Shown: positions 29,966 through 40,035, numbered from the stretch's first letter. The stretch is DNA of 64,000 nucleotides from Antrihabitans stalagmiti (GCF_016482825.1 NZ_JAEMNV010000002.1:885226-949225); one strand, 5' to 3'. Notes: generated by a model not told the origin, from the letters alone. Translations and numbers: made by a program.

Positions 29966-30673
29966 CTACGTCGTCGGCAGCGTCGCGGCATGCAGCGCGA
30001 CGATGCCGCCGGAGAGATTGCGCCACCGCACCTCGCCCCAGCCCGCATCCTGGATGTGCTCTGCCAGCTTCGCCTGATCCGGCCAGGCTCGGATCGATTC
30101 GGCGAGGTAGACGTAGGCATCGGGGTTGCTGCTGACACGCCGGGCAACCTGCGGCAGAGCTTTCATCAGATATTCGAGGTAGGCGATCCGAAACGGCGCG
30201 AACACCGGTGTGGAGAACTCGCAGATCACCAAACGCCCACCCGGCTTGGTCACCCGAGCGAGCTCGCGTAGTCCGGCGTCGAAATCGGACACGTTGCGTA
30301 GCCCGAAAGAGATTGTGGCGACGTCGAATACGGAGTCGGCGAACGGCAGGTGCATGGCGTCACCCGCGACCATCGGAACGTTGCGCGACAGTCCGGCTTT
30401 CAACATTCCTTTCGAGAAATCCGTTGCGACGCACCAGGCTCCGGACTTCCCGATCTCGACCGTCGACACGCCTGTACCTGCGGCCAGATCGAGGACCCGC
30501 TCACCGGTCTTCGGCGCGATCGCCTTGCGCGTCGCACGTCGCCACAACTTGTCCTGCCCGAGCGAGATCACCGTATTGGTGAGGTCGTAGCGCTTCGCGA
30601 CGCCGTCGAACATTGCCGCTACGTCGGTCGGATCCTTCTCGAGCGATGCCCGGGAGCCCTGAGTCTTTGCCAC
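29966..30673 (-). CDS. menG: Demethylmenaquinone methyltransferase
   Basis: 235 residues. SAM-binding [12 protein letters not shown] (motif I) and [20 protein letters not shown] plus [12 protein letters not shown] (UbiE/MenG signatures) are clear. It adds the methyl group to demethylmenaquinone, the last core step of menaquinone synthesis. Its neighbour mgtA lies 34 nt upstream on the same strand, as in mycobacteria. Confidence 0.97.
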   Translation of the reverse strand: MAKTQGSRASLEKDPTDVAAMFDGVAKRYDLTNTVISLGQDKLWRRATRKAIAPKTGERVLDLAAGTGVSTVEIGKSGAWCVATDFSKGMLKAGLSRNVPMVAGDAMHLPFADSVFDVATISFGLRNVSDFDAGLRELARVTKPGGRLVICEFSTPVFAPFRIAYLEYLMKALPQVARRVSSNPDAYVYLAESIRAWPDQAKLAEHIQDAGWGEVRWRNLSGGIVALHAATLPTT

Positions 30674-30707
30674 GCCTCAAAGCTACCTTTCGCCGAAAGC
30701 TTGGCGA

Positions 30708-31856
30708 CTACGCGGTGTGGGACCACTGCGCCGCGGTTCCGCCGATCACGTCGCGGTAGTGCTCGATCAGTTCGCCGCAGACCGCGGGCCACGTCCGGTG
30801 CAGGACCGAACGTCGTGCAGCGTCACCGAATTTGGAGCGGCCATCGGGATCTGCGAGTGCCGACACAGCGCTCGGTAGCAGTTCGGTGAACCGATCGACG
30901 GGGAGCAAGTAGCCGTTTCGGCAGTGCGACACGAGATCTCGCGGACCACCCGCGTCGGGTCCGATGACAGGAACGCCGCTGGACAGCGCTTCCTGAACGG
31001 CCTGGCAGAACGTTTCGTGCTCGCCCGGATGGACGAAGACGTCGAGACTCGCATAGGCCTGTGCCAGCTCGGCACCACCGAGCTGTCCCATGAACACCGC
31101 TCCCGGCAAGAGCCGTTCCAACGACGGACGGTCGGGTCCGTCGCCGACGACGACAAGCTGGATGCGCGGATCACGGGCAAGGGGTGCCAGTCGTTCGACG
31201 TGTTTCTCCGGCGCGAGTCTGCCGACGAACCCGACGACCAACTTGTCCCGATCTGCGCCGAGCCACTGCGCCCGCAGACTCTCGCGGCGTGCGGTCGGGC
31301 TGAAGCGATCGATGTCGACCCCCCGACCCCAGCGGTGCACACGCGGGATGCGGTGCTGTTCGAGGGCATCGACCGCGGCCGTCGAGGGAGCGAGTGTGCG
31401 GGCAGCACGCCGGTGGATGCGTGCGGTCCACCCCCATGCTGCGCGGCTGGTCAGTCCTAGTCCGTAGCTTTCGGCGAAGCCCGCGACGTCGGTCTGATAG
31501 ATAGCGACCGCGGGGACGTCGAGGCGCAGAGCAGCGCCGAGCCCACCCGCACCGAGCAGGAACGGCGACGCGAGGTGAACTACGTCCGGGTCGAAAGCCC
31601 GCAAGGCCGCCGTCATACCCGGTTGCGGCAGTCCGACCGGAAGCGAACTGACCTTCGGGACCATAACCGCGGGCACTCGGTAGATGGGGAATCCATCGTG
31701 GTCAGTCGGCGCGGGAGGCAGCGACCGGACGGTGTCCGGCGCGACGACGAACCCCTGGTGACCTTGCCTTTTGAGGTGCTCGAGCACTCGGAGCACCGAG
31801 TTGGTTACACCGTTCATATTCGGCAGGAACGATTCTGCGACTATGGCTATCCGCAT
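30708..31856 (-). CDS. mgtA: GT4 glycosyltransferase, MgtA-like alpha-mannosyltransferase
   Basis: 382 residues from ATG 31856 ([20 protein letters not shown]); the open frame extends far upstream without conservation. The GT-B fold is seen in [32 protein letters not shown] and the E-x7-E segment [20 protein letters not shown]. MgtA-type enzymes use GDP-mannose to mannosylate glycolipids in the cell envelope. The gene order menD - membrane protein - mgtA - menG matches mycobacteria, which supports this over PimB, although both belong to the same family. Confidence 0.88.
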   Translation of the reverse strand: MRIAIVAESFLPNMNGVTNSVLRVLEHLKRQGHQGFVVAPDTVRSLPPAPTDHDGFPIYRVPAVMVPKVSSLPVGLPQPGMTAALRAFDPDVVHLASPFLLGAGGLGAALRLDVPAVAIYQTDVAGFAESYGLGLTSRAAWGWTARIHRRAARTLAPSTAAVDALEQHRIPRVHRWGRGVDIDRFSPTARRESLRAQWLGADRDKLVVGFVGRLAPEKHVERLAPLARDPRIQLVVVGDGPDRPSLERLLPGAVFMGQLGGAELAQAYASLDVFVHPGEHETFCQAVQEALSSGVPVIGPDAGGPRDLVSHCRNGYLLPVDRFTELLPSAVSALADPDGRSKFGDAARRSVLHRTWPAVCGELIEHYRDVIGGTAAQWSHTA

Positions 31857-31918
31857 GGTTCGATCCTGTCGCAGCGATTGCGCAGGGTAGCCACCGTGAC
31901 GTTGCCGCGAGACGAAGT

Positions 31919-32356
31919 TCAGGAGAACGCTTCGAATCGGCGGGCGCGGCGACGCAGGTAGTACAGCGTCGGCAGCGCAATCACCCACACGACGACAATG
32001 ACCGACGCTGCCGGAATGATCGCCACACTCGCGTTGCGACCGGCGACGCGAACCAGGTCGGGGTCGGCCTTCGAGTATTCGACGTCGATCCGCTGGCCGA
32101 CGGTCAGGTTGGTGGGATAGAGGACACCAAGACGTGGGTTGTGCGTCACACCGTCCGGTGTCACGAAGGCTACCGCGGAGCGCAGCCTGCCTGCGGACAA
32201 CACTTCGGCGGTCGCAACTCCCCGATCGGACTCGATCGTGTGATCGTCGCGCCACGCTGCGAGAACGAGCACGACAGCAAGCACGGAAAGGGCGATCGCG
32301 ACAACGTACACACCGAGCCGGACCCGTCGCAGGAGGTTGAGGCTCGAGGTGGTCAC
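31919..32356 (-). CDS. DUF3592-like membrane protein
   Basis: 145 residues. An N-terminal helix ([20 protein letters not shown]), an extracytoplasmic beta domain ([20 protein letters not shown] ... [20 protein letters not shown]) and a C-terminal helix ([20 protein letters not shown]) followed by a basic tail. The middle pattern GxxxDVEY and a double-membrane anchor fit the DUF3592 type. It is upstream of mgtA on the same strand (62 nt), the place of a comparable membrane protein in mycobacteria. Function unknown. Confidence 0.85.
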   Translation of the reverse strand: MTTSSLNLLRRVRLGVYVVAIALSVLAVVLVLAAWRDDHTIESDRGVATAEVLSAGRLRSAVAFVTPDGVTHNPRLGVLYPTNLTVGQRIDVEYSKADPDLVRVAGRNASVAIIPAASVIVVVWVIALPTLYYLRRRARRFEAFS

Positions 32357-32417
32357 CGACGCAGATTACCGTTGGCAACGCCACTGCAGCGCACCGCTGG
32401 GGGTAGCGTCGTCGTCC

Positions 32418-32915
32418 ATGTCACGCACGTTCGAGGCGAAGATCAACTACGCCGCGCCGCCTGCCGTCGTTCACGGTGTCCTCACCAACACAGAATTCTG
32501 GCACTGGGTTTTCAAGGATTCCGAGCACGGCTCCGTCGAAACACGCTCCGATGCTCCCGGGACGATCAGCGCGACGATGACGAACAAAGTGGGCGGCGAC
32601 GCGTTGCCCGGCCTGGTCAGGAAGGTCGTCAAAGGCGATTTGGTGTTGGTCAACACCGACACCTGGACCACGTTCGACGGCCAGCGCGCGAACGGCACGT
32701 TCTCGGGCCGCTCGAGCAAGGGCATGGGCGGAATCGACGGAACGTTCGTCCTGCACGCCGACGGCGACGGCACCGTCATCCACGCCAAAGGTGCTGCCGA
32801 GGTCAAGGTTCGTATCGTCGGAGGCGCGATCGAGCGACTCGTCGAGCAGATGATGGGCAACATGTTCGACGGTCAGCGCAAGTACGTCGAGAAGTGGCTG
32901 GCAGAGCAGACCTAG
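32418..32915 (+). CDS. DUF2505-like protein
   Basis: 165 residues from ATG 32418. It begins [20 protein letters not shown], a START/SRPBCC-like opening (helix-grip fold), continues with [17 protein letters not shown] and ends [20 protein letters not shown], which fits the actinobacterial DUF2505 family. It has no signal or membrane segment. It is divergent from the DUF3592 gene and convergent with menD, with a 9-nt gap. The likely role is lipid or hydrophobic ligand binding, by fold only. Confidence 0.82.
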   Translation: MSRTFEAKINYAAPPAVVHGVLTNTEFWHWVFKDSEHGSVETRSDAPGTISATMTNKVGGDALPGLVRKVVKGDLVLVNTDTWTTFDGQRANGTFSGRSSKGMGGIDGTFVLHADGDGTVIHAKGAAEVKVRIVGGAIERLVEQMMGNMFDGQRKYVEKWLAEQT

Positions 32916-32924
32916 CTCGCCGAC

Positions 32925-34535
32925 CTACAGCCGAGCCCTGACCGCCGCGTGCAGTTCGCGCAGACCCGACCGTTCGGTGGTCACTTCGAGCACCCGTACC
33001 CCGTGGTTGGCGACGCCGAGCGCTTCGGTCAATTGGTCGGGGTCGACCAGCCGATGCGGGACCCGGTACGCGCTGCACAGTGCGGCGAGGTCCATTCCGT
33101 GCGGCGTGCCGAAGACCCGCTCGAACACTCCCGCGTACTGCGGATCACCCTGCTCGAGCAGTTCGAAGATGCCGCCGCCGTCGTCGTTGGCAACGACGAT
33201 CGTGAGGTCGTCCGGGCGTGGTTCGCCGATGCCCATCAGCAGCCCCGCTGCGTCGTGCAGGAAGGTCAGGTCGCCGATCAGTGCGACGGTCCGCCCCGGG
33301 TGTTTGAGGGCCGCGCCGACCGCGGTCGACACCGTGCCGTCGATGCCTGCGACGCCGCGATTCGACAGCACCCGTACGCCGGGCTTCGGGTAGCTGACGA
33401 GCGCTGCATCTCGAACCGGATTCGACGCACCGAGGAGAAGTTGGTCGCCCGGTTCCATCGCATCGGTGACGACGGCGGCCACGTGCAGGCCCGTCGGTTT
33501 CGGGTGCAGCGAAAGTTGTTCTCGGACTGCAACATCGGCGTGCGACGCCAGCTTCTGACAGCGCGCCAGCCAGGCGGCACGTGGCGATCCGGTGACAACC
33601 GCGCGCGTTCCGGTACCGACGACGTTGCCGGAGACGTCCGGCCAGCGTGGACCGGTGGTCAGCGCGAAGACCGCGACAGCCGGGTTGGCGAGCAGCTTCG
33701 CCACCGGTCGATGCAGCGTCGGGCGGCCGGTGATGATGGCTTGGCGTGGCTCCAGGAGCGGCAACGCAAGCGGATGCAGCGGCGGACCGTGCAGAGGTGC
33801 CGTCGGTTCGGCGACGGTCGGCACGCCCGCAAGTTCGGGCCGATGCCCCGACCCGTGGCCGGAGATGACGACGGTGTCGATCGAGAGGTCGATGTCGATC
33901 GGTACGTCGAGGGTCGCGTTCTGTGTGGTCGTCCACGCCGCACCGTTCGGCCGACCTGCGGGCGTCAACTCGTCCGGGTGGCGACCGGGGACCAGCGGTT
34001 CGCGCAGCGGGATGTCGAAGTGCACGGGTCCGGCGTTGCCCGACCGAGTTCCGCGCGCTGCTGCGAGCACCCGGCAGACCGCCGACCGCCACTGACTGTT
34101 CTGGGCCAGACCGTCCTCGGCGAGCCCGAGGCTGACCGTGGCGCGAACCTGACTGCCGAACAGTCCGAGTTGCTCGATGGTCTGGTTGGCACCCGTGCCG
34201 AGCATTTCGTAGGGCCGGTTGGCGCTGAGGACCACCAGCGGCACACGTGCGTAGTTCGCTTCGAGGACGGCAGGACCGAGGTTGGCGACCGCGGTTCCTG
34301 AGGTCATCACGATCGGCACGGGTCGACCGCTCGAGATTGCGAGTCCGACTGCGAGGAAACCTGCGGTCCGTTCGTCGATGCGCATGTGCAACCGGACCCG
34401 CCCGGCAGCGTCGGCTGCCTGCAGCGCAAAAGCCAGCGGAGCATTGCGCGAACCCGGGCACAGAACGACGTCCTCGACGCCGCCGCGGACGAGTTCGTCG
34501 ACGACAACGGTGGCCTGAGCGGTGGACGGGTTCAC
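32925..34535 (-). CDS. menD: SEPHCHC synthase (menaquinone biosynthesis)
   Basis: 536 residues. N-terminal [20 protein letters not shown], catalytic Glu region [15 protein letters not shown] and the thiamine diphosphate motif [13 protein letters not shown] ... [13 protein letters not shown] are MenD features. It condenses isochorismate with 2-oxoglutarate. The enzyme is complete for an actinobacterial MenD. It reads towards the DUF2505 gene and away from the iron-box-controlled SIP gene. Confidence 0.97.
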   Translation of the reverse strand: MNPSTAQATVVVDELVRGGVEDVVLCPGSRNAPLAFALQAADAAGRVRLHMRIDERTAGFLAVGLAISSGRPVPIVMTSGTAVANLGPAVLEANYARVPLVVLSANRPYEMLGTGANQTIEQLGLFGSQVRATVSLGLAEDGLAQNSQWRSAVCRVLAAARGTRSGNAGPVHFDIPLREPLVPGRHPDELTPAGRPNGAAWTTTQNATLDVPIDIDLSIDTVVISGHGSGHRPELAGVPTVAEPTAPLHGPPLHPLALPLLEPRQAIITGRPTLHRPVAKLLANPAVAVFALTTGPRWPDVSGNVVGTGTRAVVTGSPRAAWLARCQKLASHADVAVREQLSLHPKPTGLHVAAVVTDAMEPGDQLLLGASNPVRDAALVSYPKPGVRVLSNRGVAGIDGTVSTAVGAALKHPGRTVALIGDLTFLHDAAGLLMGIGEPRPDDLTIVVANDDGGGIFELLEQGDPQYAGVFERVFGTPHGMDLAALCSAYRVPHRLVDPDQLTEALGVANHGVRVLEVTTERSGLRELHAAVRARL

Positions 34536-34603
34536 CTGTCCAGATTGTCAGACGGTGCGCGGTCCAGCTCTGTCGGCTCGATCACGGCGACTCGCCGAGC
34601 TGC

Positions 34604-34622
34604 ACTGCTTAGGCTAACCTAA
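34604..34622 (+). promoter_or_regulatory. IdeR/DtxR iron box at the SIP gene start
   Basis: The 19-mer here matches the recalled DtxR/IdeR consensus TTAGGTTAGGCTAACCTAA at 15 of 19 positions, with the last 14 (TTAGGCTAACCTAA) identical. It ends 4 nt before ATG 34627, and no Shine-Dalgarno is seen, so iron repression and a very short or absent leader are likely. Confidence 0.75.
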
Positions 34623-34626
34623 GCCC

Positions 34627-35463
34627 ATGTCAAAGTACGTCAAGCCGCAGGAACGGCACATTCTCACGGCCAAGGTCCTCGCATCGAAGCAGATCAGTCC
34701 GAACTTCGTTCGCGTCACGGTCGGCGGCGAAGGCCTCGCACAGTTCGCGCCGATGGGCTTCGACCAGTGGTTCCGCTTCTTCTTCGCCCGCGAGGGCCAG
34801 GACGAACTCCGACTCCCCACCAAGGCGAGCAACCTCTGGTACGCGCAGTTCTTGCTGATGAGCAAGGACAGTCGGCCCGGTGTGCGTAACTACACGGTCC
34901 GCAGCTTCCGGGCTGCAGGTGAAGGTCAGTTCGGCGACACGGCCGAGATCGACATCGACTTCGTCACTCACGGCGACGCGGCACACGGCGATCTAGGTAT
35001 CGCGTCCGCGTGGGCGAGCAGCGTCGAGGCAGGCAACGAGGTCGCGCTGCTGGACGAGGGTCTGATCTACAACCCGGTGGACAACGTGGATTGGCACCTG
35101 CTTGCGGGCGACGAGAGCGCGCTGCCTGCGATCGTGGGAATCCTGAACTCAGCGCCGAAGGATGCGCGGATCGAAGCGTTCATCGAGATTGCACATGCCG
35201 ACGATGCCCAAGAGATTGCCGGACCCGATGGCGCGAACGTCCACTGGATCGTCCGCAAAGACGCGCACGGTCGTCCGGGAGCGGAGGTCGTCGAGGCGGT
35301 GAAGAAGGCGACGCTGCCAGACGGACCGTGCTACGCATTCTTGGCAGGGGAAAGGGAATTGGCGACAGGCCTTCGCAGGCACCTCGTCAACGAGCGCCAC
35401 GTCCCGAAGGCCAACGTGACTTTCACCGGTTACTGGCGCCTCGGCAAGGCAGCGCCGGGCTAG
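34627..35463 (+). CDS. Siderophore-interacting protein (FAD-dependent ferric-siderophore reductase)
   Basis: 278 residues. The FAD-binding signature RNYTVRSFR near residue 85, the SIP N-terminal PNFVRVTVGGEGLAQF and the NAD(P)-binding C-terminal half (WHLLAGDESALPAIVGIL, CYAFLAGERELATGLRRHLV) define the family. It releases iron from siderophores by reduction. An iron box overlaps the translation start, so it should be induced in low iron. It occupies the menD-menC interval, where mycobacteria carry bpoC. The stop codon begins a palindromic repeat. Confidence 0.93.
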   Translation: MSKYVKPQERHILTAKVLASKQISPNFVRVTVGGEGLAQFAPMGFDQWFRFFFAREGQDELRLPTKASNLWYAQFLLMSKDSRPGVRNYTVRSFRAAGEGQFGDTAEIDIDFVTHGDAAHGDLGIASAWASSVEAGNEVALLDEGLIYNPVDNVDWHLLAGDESALPAIVGILNSAPKDARIEAFIEIAHADDAQEIAGPDGANVHWIVRKDAHGRPGAEVVEAVKKATLPDGPCYAFLAGERELATGLRRHLVNERHVPKANVTFTGYWRLGKAAPG

Positions 35464-35536
35464 GCGGCTTCGCCGGTCGTGAGTCCTTTCGGAGGGTCCC
35501 ACCTCCGAAAGGACTCACGAGCCGCGGAGCGGCCTA
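35461..35536. repeat. Palindromic intergenic element, copy 2 (SIP/hypothetical junction)
   Basis: Perfect 19-bp arms TCGTGAGTCCTTTCGGAGG and CCTCCGAAAGGACTCACGA around a 6-nt loop, with outer GC-rich arms (GGCGGCTTCGCCG on the left, GCCGCGGAGCGGC on the right). The left end is the TAG stop of the SIP gene and the right end is the CTA stop of the opposing gene. Confidence 0.88.
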
Positions 35537-35980
35537 TTCCGCGTGACGCTGGACCAACGCACCCAATCGGGGCAGCGCTTCGATGACGTTCTTCTTGGCC
35601 GACGGCCGCATGGACTTGTAGACCTTCTTCGCGGCCTGCCGGCTCGACGCCTCGATCCGCTCGTCGGTGACGCTGAGCAGCGCATCGGCCACCTCGTCGC
35701 CGCGCGCTGCCAGGAAATCGCCGAATTCGCCGCCGCCTGCTGCACCGAAGTCCTGCCAGAACGGCTCCAGGCGACCGAAGAATTCGGGCAGCAGCTTCTC
35801 GAGCGCCTCGGTGACGATCGACGGGCTGACCTTCTTGACGGCCGCGTAGCCGCCTCGAACGGCGAGACCCGACGCACCCTTCTTCTCCGAGACCTCCAAG
35901 TCGATCAGTGCGCGCACCTCTGCGATCACGGTGTCGCGACGCGACGAGTCGAGCAACGTTTCTTTCAGTGCTGCAACCAC
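35534..35980 (-). CDS. Conserved helical protein, hypothetical (DUF6918-like)
   Basis: 148 residues from GTG 35980 with GGAGG 8 nt upstream; TTG 35986 is too close to the ribosome-binding site. The whole chain is predicted helical: TLLDSSRRDTVIAEVRALID, SEKKGASGLAVRGGYAAVKK, PSIVTEALEKLLPEFFGRLE, DEVADALLSVTDERIEASSR. This resembles a small actinobacterial family I associate tentatively with DUF6918. It has no membrane segment or enzymatic motif. It is 51 nt past menC on the same strand, so may be co-transcribed. Confidence 0.78.
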   Translation of the reverse strand: MVAALKETLLDSSRRDTVIAEVRALIDLEVSEKKGASGLAVRGGYAAVKKVSPSIVTEALEKLLPEFFGRLEPFWQDFGAAGGGEFGDFLAARGDEVADALLSVTDERIEASSRQAAKKVYKSMRPSAKKNVIEALPRLGALVQRHAE

Positions 35981-36031
35981 TTTCAAGCCCTCCGTAACAA
36001 TCTTCGACTACCGGCGCCCGACACTATACGG

Positions 36032-37033
36032 CTACGTCGCGGTGTCGCTGGTCAGCACTGCGTAGCACCTGCGCAACCGCTCGATCCACCACCGAGTGCG
36101 ATCGTCACGAGCCGCGAGGCGACGCAACCGCAGCAAATCGGGAGCGATCGGACCGACAGCCAACGTGCCGTCGACAAAATGCGGGGTCGGCGCGACGTCG
36201 GTCTCGAAGAAGCCACCTGTCCCTAGCCCACACGCAAGCTCGAGGTTCGGCAAACTGGCTGCGGCCGCAAGTCCCGCACTCATCCCGACCGCCGAGTCGA
36301 GGGCGCTCGACACAACGAGCGGAACGCCGAACGGTTCGAGGTCTGTTGCCAGCGACAGCAATGCCTGCACGCCGCCGAGCGGCGCGACCTTCACGACGGC
36401 GACATCGAGACCGCCCATACGCGCGACGCGCAACGGATCGTCGGCGCGGCGAATGCTCTCGTCGGCGGCGATACGTATCTCAGGCAGTCGCCGCCTGACC
36501 TCGACGAGTTCTTCGACGCTCGCGCACGGTTGTTCGGCGTATTCGAGCGGCGCGTCCGCACTCAGCACGCACAGCGCTCGGACAGCCTCCTCGACCGTCC
36601 AGCCACCGTTGGCATCGATCCGCACGTTGGGGATGTGTTCACGAACCGCCGCGACGCGACGGACATCGTCAACGAGGGACTGCCCCTTTTCGGCGACTTT
36701 GACCTTTGCGGTCTGCGCACCAGGAAAGCGGGCGAGCACGGCAGGCACCTGGCTCGGCGCGACGGCGGGAACGGTTGCGTTGACGGCGACCCGCGTGCGG
36801 ACCGGCTCGGGAAAACCGGTCCACGCGGCCTCGATCGCGGAGTGCAGCCAGGCGGCGGACTCGTCGTCGGCGTATTCGGGAAACGGCGCGAACTCACCCC
36901 AGCCAGCAGGTCCGCGCAGCAGAACGACCTCGCGGTGGGTGATCCCACGGAAACGGACCCGCATCGGGAGGGTGACGACGTGCACCTCGTCGAGCAGGTC
37001 CTCCAGTGCGGGCAGTTGGGGCATGCTGCCCAT
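36032..37033 (-). CDS. menC: o-succinylbenzoate synthase
   Basis: 333 residues of the enolase superfamily. The catalytic Lys pair is in AKVKVAEKG, metal ligands are in VRIDANGGW, YAEQPC and AADESIRR, and the second Lys is in VVKVAPLGG. It dehydrates SHCHC to o-succinylbenzoate. GAGG lies 5 nt before ATG 37033. It is 50 nt downstream of the PCMT-like methyltransferase gene on the same strand. Confidence 0.95.
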   Translation of the reverse strand: MGSMPQLPALEDLLDEVHVVTLPMRVRFRGITHREVVLLRGPAGWGEFAPFPEYADDESAAWLHSAIEAAWTGFPEPVRTRVAVNATVPAVAPSQVPAVLARFPGAQTAKVKVAEKGQSLVDDVRRVAAVREHIPNVRIDANGGWTVEEAVRALCVLSADAPLEYAEQPCASVEELVEVRRRLPEIRIAADESIRRADDPLRVARMGGLDVAVVKVAPLGGVQALLSLATDLEPFGVPLVVSSALDSAVGMSAGLAAAASLPNLELACGLGTGGFFETDVAPTPHFVDGTLAVGPIAPDLLRLRRLAARDDRTRWWIERLRRCYAVLTSDTAT

Positions 37034-37083
37034 TCTTGCCTCAACCCGTCGGACGACGGATCCGCAGGGCCGGTCCGCAACGG

Positions 37084-38313
37084 TCAGAAGAACAACTCCA
37101 GCCAGGTCGACGTCTTCTCGATACGCATTCCACTCCCTCGCTCACCGGAGTGCGACCCCGTCGGACCTGCGACCACTGTCGGTATCGCCGTCCGGTCCAG
37201 ATCCCATGCTGAAATCGCCGCGCACAAGCGCTGCGCCAAGTCGTCGCCGGATGGGCCGTGCCCGATGGCGCCGAGCTCGAACTGCGGACCACCTGGACCC
37301 GACCCCCGCGGTCGGACCGTCAGGTAGGCCACCGACGTGGCGTCGGCCAGAGCAGGATCGCGGTGCGCAATAACGGGCCGGCACAGACCCTGCTGGATCG
37401 CTTCCGGCGCAGCGCTCAGCCGACAACATCCCGGATCCGTCGCACTCATACGAAGCCAAATCCCGTCGAAGCTGTCGCCTCCACCGATCGTGGCTTTGGA
37501 CCACCGCTCGACGCCTTCCTGATCCAGCACCCCGACAAGCGACTCCGATGTAATCGCCTGGTCCGCATCGACCACGAGCTGAACGAAACCGTCGGAGGAG
37601 ATGATTTCGGTGCGCTCGCCGTCCTCCTGCCCGATCATCGGCACGAACCCGCACGACACGGCCGAATACGAGCGCAGCTGTCCGTCGAGGTAGTCGAACC
37701 CCACACTCCACGATTGTCCGCGCCAGCGCAGCGGGACGACGAGCTTGCCGCCGTCTGCCAGCTGGGAGTACCACGAGCGCGGAATATCCCACGCGCCGAC
37801 GGTTGCGATGATTCTGTCGTACGGAGCGCCATCGGGTTGTCCGATCGCGCCGTCCGCAGCGACCGTGCGAACATGCGCGAATCCGTTGTTGTCCAACACA
37901 ACTCGCGCGCCGCTGACGACCTTTTCGTCGATGTCGATGCTCGTCACAGCGCCGTGGTCGCCGACGACGGTGGCCAGTAGCGCCGCGTTGTAACCGGTTC
38001 CCGTACCGACCTCGAGGACCTTCATCCCTGGACGGATGTCGAGCTGGTCGAGCATCAGCGCCATCAGGCTCGGCATCGACGCAGAACTCGAGACGGCACC
38101 GTCGCGATCGCGCTTGGTGATCACGACGTCGTCGGCATAGGCCTCGGCAATCGACACCGCCGGCACGAACACGTGTCGTTCGACCTTCCGCATCGCCTGC
38201 TCCACAGCATCCGTGCCGGCGTACCCGACGCTTCGAATCCGGTCGACCAGCAGCTGCCGCGCCTGTGCGGACGACATCGGCACATTTTCTTCTGCCACGC
38301 CCTGCTCTGCCAC
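37084..38313 (-). CDS. PCMT-like SAM methyltransferase, FxLD-system/peptide-maturation type
   Basis: 409 residues from GTG 38313 (GGGAG 6 nt upstream; GTG 38298 or ATG 38277 are alternatives). Residues ~15-210 form the protein-isoaspartate methyltransferase fold: SSSASMPSLMALMLDQLDIR, VLEVGTGTGYNAALLATVVG, YDRIIATVGAWDIP. The additional C-terminal ~190-residue domain and the pattern SSAS-P are more like the methyltransferases of FxLD lanthipeptide or ATP-grasp peptide systems than housekeeping PCMT, which is ~220 residues. No precursor peptide or ATP-grasp gene is visible nearby. It is upstream of menC. Alternative: a stand-alone isoaspartyl repair enzyme. Confidence 0.8.
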   Translation of the reverse strand: MAEQGVAEENVPMSSAQARQLLVDRIRSVGYAGTDAVEQAMRKVERHVFVPAVSIAEAYADDVVITKRDRDGAVSSSASMPSLMALMLDQLDIRPGMKVLEVGTGTGYNAALLATVVGDHGAVTSIDIDEKVVSGARVVLDNNGFAHVRTVAADGAIGQPDGAPYDRIIATVGAWDIPRSWYSQLADGGKLVVPLRWRGQSWSVGFDYLDGQLRSYSAVSCGFVPMIGQEDGERTEIISSDGFVQLVVDADQAITSESLVGVLDQEGVERWSKATIGGGDSFDGIWLRMSATDPGCCRLSAAPEAIQQGLCRPVIAHRDPALADATSVAYLTVRPRGSGPGGPQFELGAIGHGPSGDDLAQRLCAAISAWDLDRTAIPTVVAGPTGSHSGERGSGMRIEKTSTWLELFF

Positions 38314-38455
38314 GCTGTGCTCCCCCGCCCTCGATTGCTTCACTTCGACGTTCCCCCGATCCCCGGACCGCAACCATTTTGGCCCCAACCCGACACACGA
38401 CGGATCCGCAGGGGCTTCACAGGCAGTTCGCAGGGTCAGCCACGAGACTCGCGGC

Positions 38456-39814
38456 GTGCATCAGGGGATTTCGTTGCTCGGCGGCTGGTTCCCGTCGATG
38501 GTGAAGCTGCTGACCGTCGTGCTCGCCGTCGCGGCTGTGGGTTGGCGGACTCGACGATGGCGGTATGTGTGGGTGCCGATCGCCATCGCGATCGGCGTCG
38601 CGGGGGCACTTGCCGCGCGGACGTATGTCGATTCCGAAGGCCTTGCCTCCGACCCAGCTCCACCGCAGTTGTGGTTGTGGACAGGGTGCTTCGTCGCGGC
38701 AGTAGCGGTCGCGATTCTCGGTTGGCGCGGTACGCGGTGGTGGCGTCGAGCGTTGTCGATTCTGTTGGTGCCCTTGAGTTTTGCCGCTGCCCTGGTCGTT
38801 CTCAACGAATGGGTCGGCTATTACCCGACCGTGTCGGCTGCATGGGGCGCGCTCACGGCCGGTCCGCTGCCCGACGAAATCGACGTCGCCGAGCTCGCGG
38901 GTCTGCGTGGCACGTCGCCGGACACCGGCAAGGTGGTGCAGGTCGACATACCGGACGACGCAAGCGGTTTCGCCCACCGATCCGAGTACGTCTACCTGCC
39001 GCCCGCCTGGTTCGCCGGCGCAACACCACCTGCTTTGCCTGCGTTGATGATGATTGCGGGTGAATTCAACACTCCGGCTGACTGGTTGCGCAGTGGTGGT
39101 GCGATCGAGACTGTCGACGACTACGCAGCCAGCCACGACGGCCAGGCGCCGATTCTGGTGTTCGTCGACTCCGGCGGCAGTTTCAACAACGACACAGAAT
39201 GCGTGGACGGGCCTCGCGGGAACGCCGCCGACCACCTCACCGACGACGTGCGGCCGTACCTCGTCTCGACTTTCGGTGCCTCCGCGAAACCCGAGAACTG
39301 GGGTGTCGTCGGATGGTCGATGGGCGGCACCTGCGCGGTCGATCTGACGGTCATGCACCCGGACCTGTTCACCACGTTCGAAGACATCGCAGGCGATGCA
39401 GGACCGACCGCGGGGACGAAGGAACAGACGATCGATCGACTCTTCGACGGCGACGCCTCGCAATGGGACGCCTACGATCCGGCCACCGTCATGGCGAAAC
39501 ATGGCCCCTACGTTGGGGTTTCGGGATGGTTCGAAGACACCGGTGCGCCTCCGAACGGAGGCAAGCGGCCACAGAGCGGCAATTACCATCCGCCACCGAG
39601 GGCGACGTCGACCCCGAGTGGCTATGGCGGGCACGACGACACACACGACACCGGCGAACTCGGCGCCGCCGACACCCTGTGCAAAGAAGCCTCTGCGCAA
39701 CAGATTTCGTGCGAGGTCCATACGATCTGGAGCGGTCACACGTGGCAGTTCGCGACGCAGGCCTTCACCGACGCGCTGCCGTGGCTGGCGGACCACATCC
39801 GAACCGACAGCTAG
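38456..39814 (+). CDS. Membrane-anchored esterase, antigen 85-like alpha/beta fold
   Basis: 452 residues from GTG 38456. Three or four N-terminal hydrophobic segments (KLLTVVLAVAAVGW, VWVPIAIAIGVAGALAA, LWLWTGCFVAAVAVAILGW, ALSILLVPLSFAAALVVL) are followed by an exported catalytic domain with nucleophile motif GWSMGGT and a C-terminal His in WSGHTWQ. The arrangement LLGGWFP then a helix bundle then an esterase-D-like domain is common in mycobacteria and rhodococci, where members act on envelope lipids. Substrate unknown. The stop overlaps the opposing small gene in CTAG. Confidence 0.85.
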   Translation: MHQGISLLGGWFPSMVKLLTVVLAVAAVGWRTRRWRYVWVPIAIAIGVAGALAARTYVDSEGLASDPAPPQLWLWTGCFVAAVAVAILGWRGTRWWRRALSILLVPLSFAAALVVLNEWVGYYPTVSAAWGALTAGPLPDEIDVAELAGLRGTSPDTGKVVQVDIPDDASGFAHRSEYVYLPPAWFAGATPPALPALMMIAGEFNTPADWLRSGGAIETVDDYAASHDGQAPILVFVDSGGSFNNDTECVDGPRGNAADHLTDDVRPYLVSTFGASAKPENWGVVGWSMGGTCAVDLTVMHPDLFTTFEDIAGDAGPTAGTKEQTIDRLFDGDASQWDAYDPATVMAKHGPYVGVSGWFEDTGAPPNGGKRPQSGNYHPPPRATSTPSGYGGHDDTHDTGELGAADTLCKEASAQQISCEVHTIWSGHTWQFATQAFTDALPWLADHIRTDS

Positions 39815-40035
39815 ACCGCCGACGCATTGGGGTCGATGCCCCCGGGATGGTGCGGAAGCAGGGTGTACGCGATCTCGGGCGGCATGTCTTCGGGTGGCAC
39901 GGCGTCGGGATCGAGAGGATCTGCGAGGTCGACGAAGGGCTCCAGCGACCGACCGCCGAGCAAGGGATTGCGCTGCACTTCCACAACGATGGCGACGAGA
40001 AGCAGAACCCCGACAAAGCCGACCACGATGCCCAT
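39811..40035 (-). CDS. Small single-span membrane protein, hypothetical
   Basis: 74 residues from ATG 40035, chosen because GGAGG lies 5 nt upstream; an ATG seven codons earlier is weaker. One N-terminal helix (GIVVGFVGVLLLVAIVVEVQ) is followed by a Pro/Asp-rich tail (DPLDPDAVPPEDMPPEIAY). It is convergent with the esterase (stops overlap) and 65 nt downstream of the thioesterase on the same strand. No family recognised. Confidence 0.62.
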   Translation of the reverse strand: MGIVVGFVGVLLLVAIVVEVQRNPLLGGRSLEPFVDLADPLDPDAVPPEDMPPEIAYTLLPHHPGGIDPNASAV

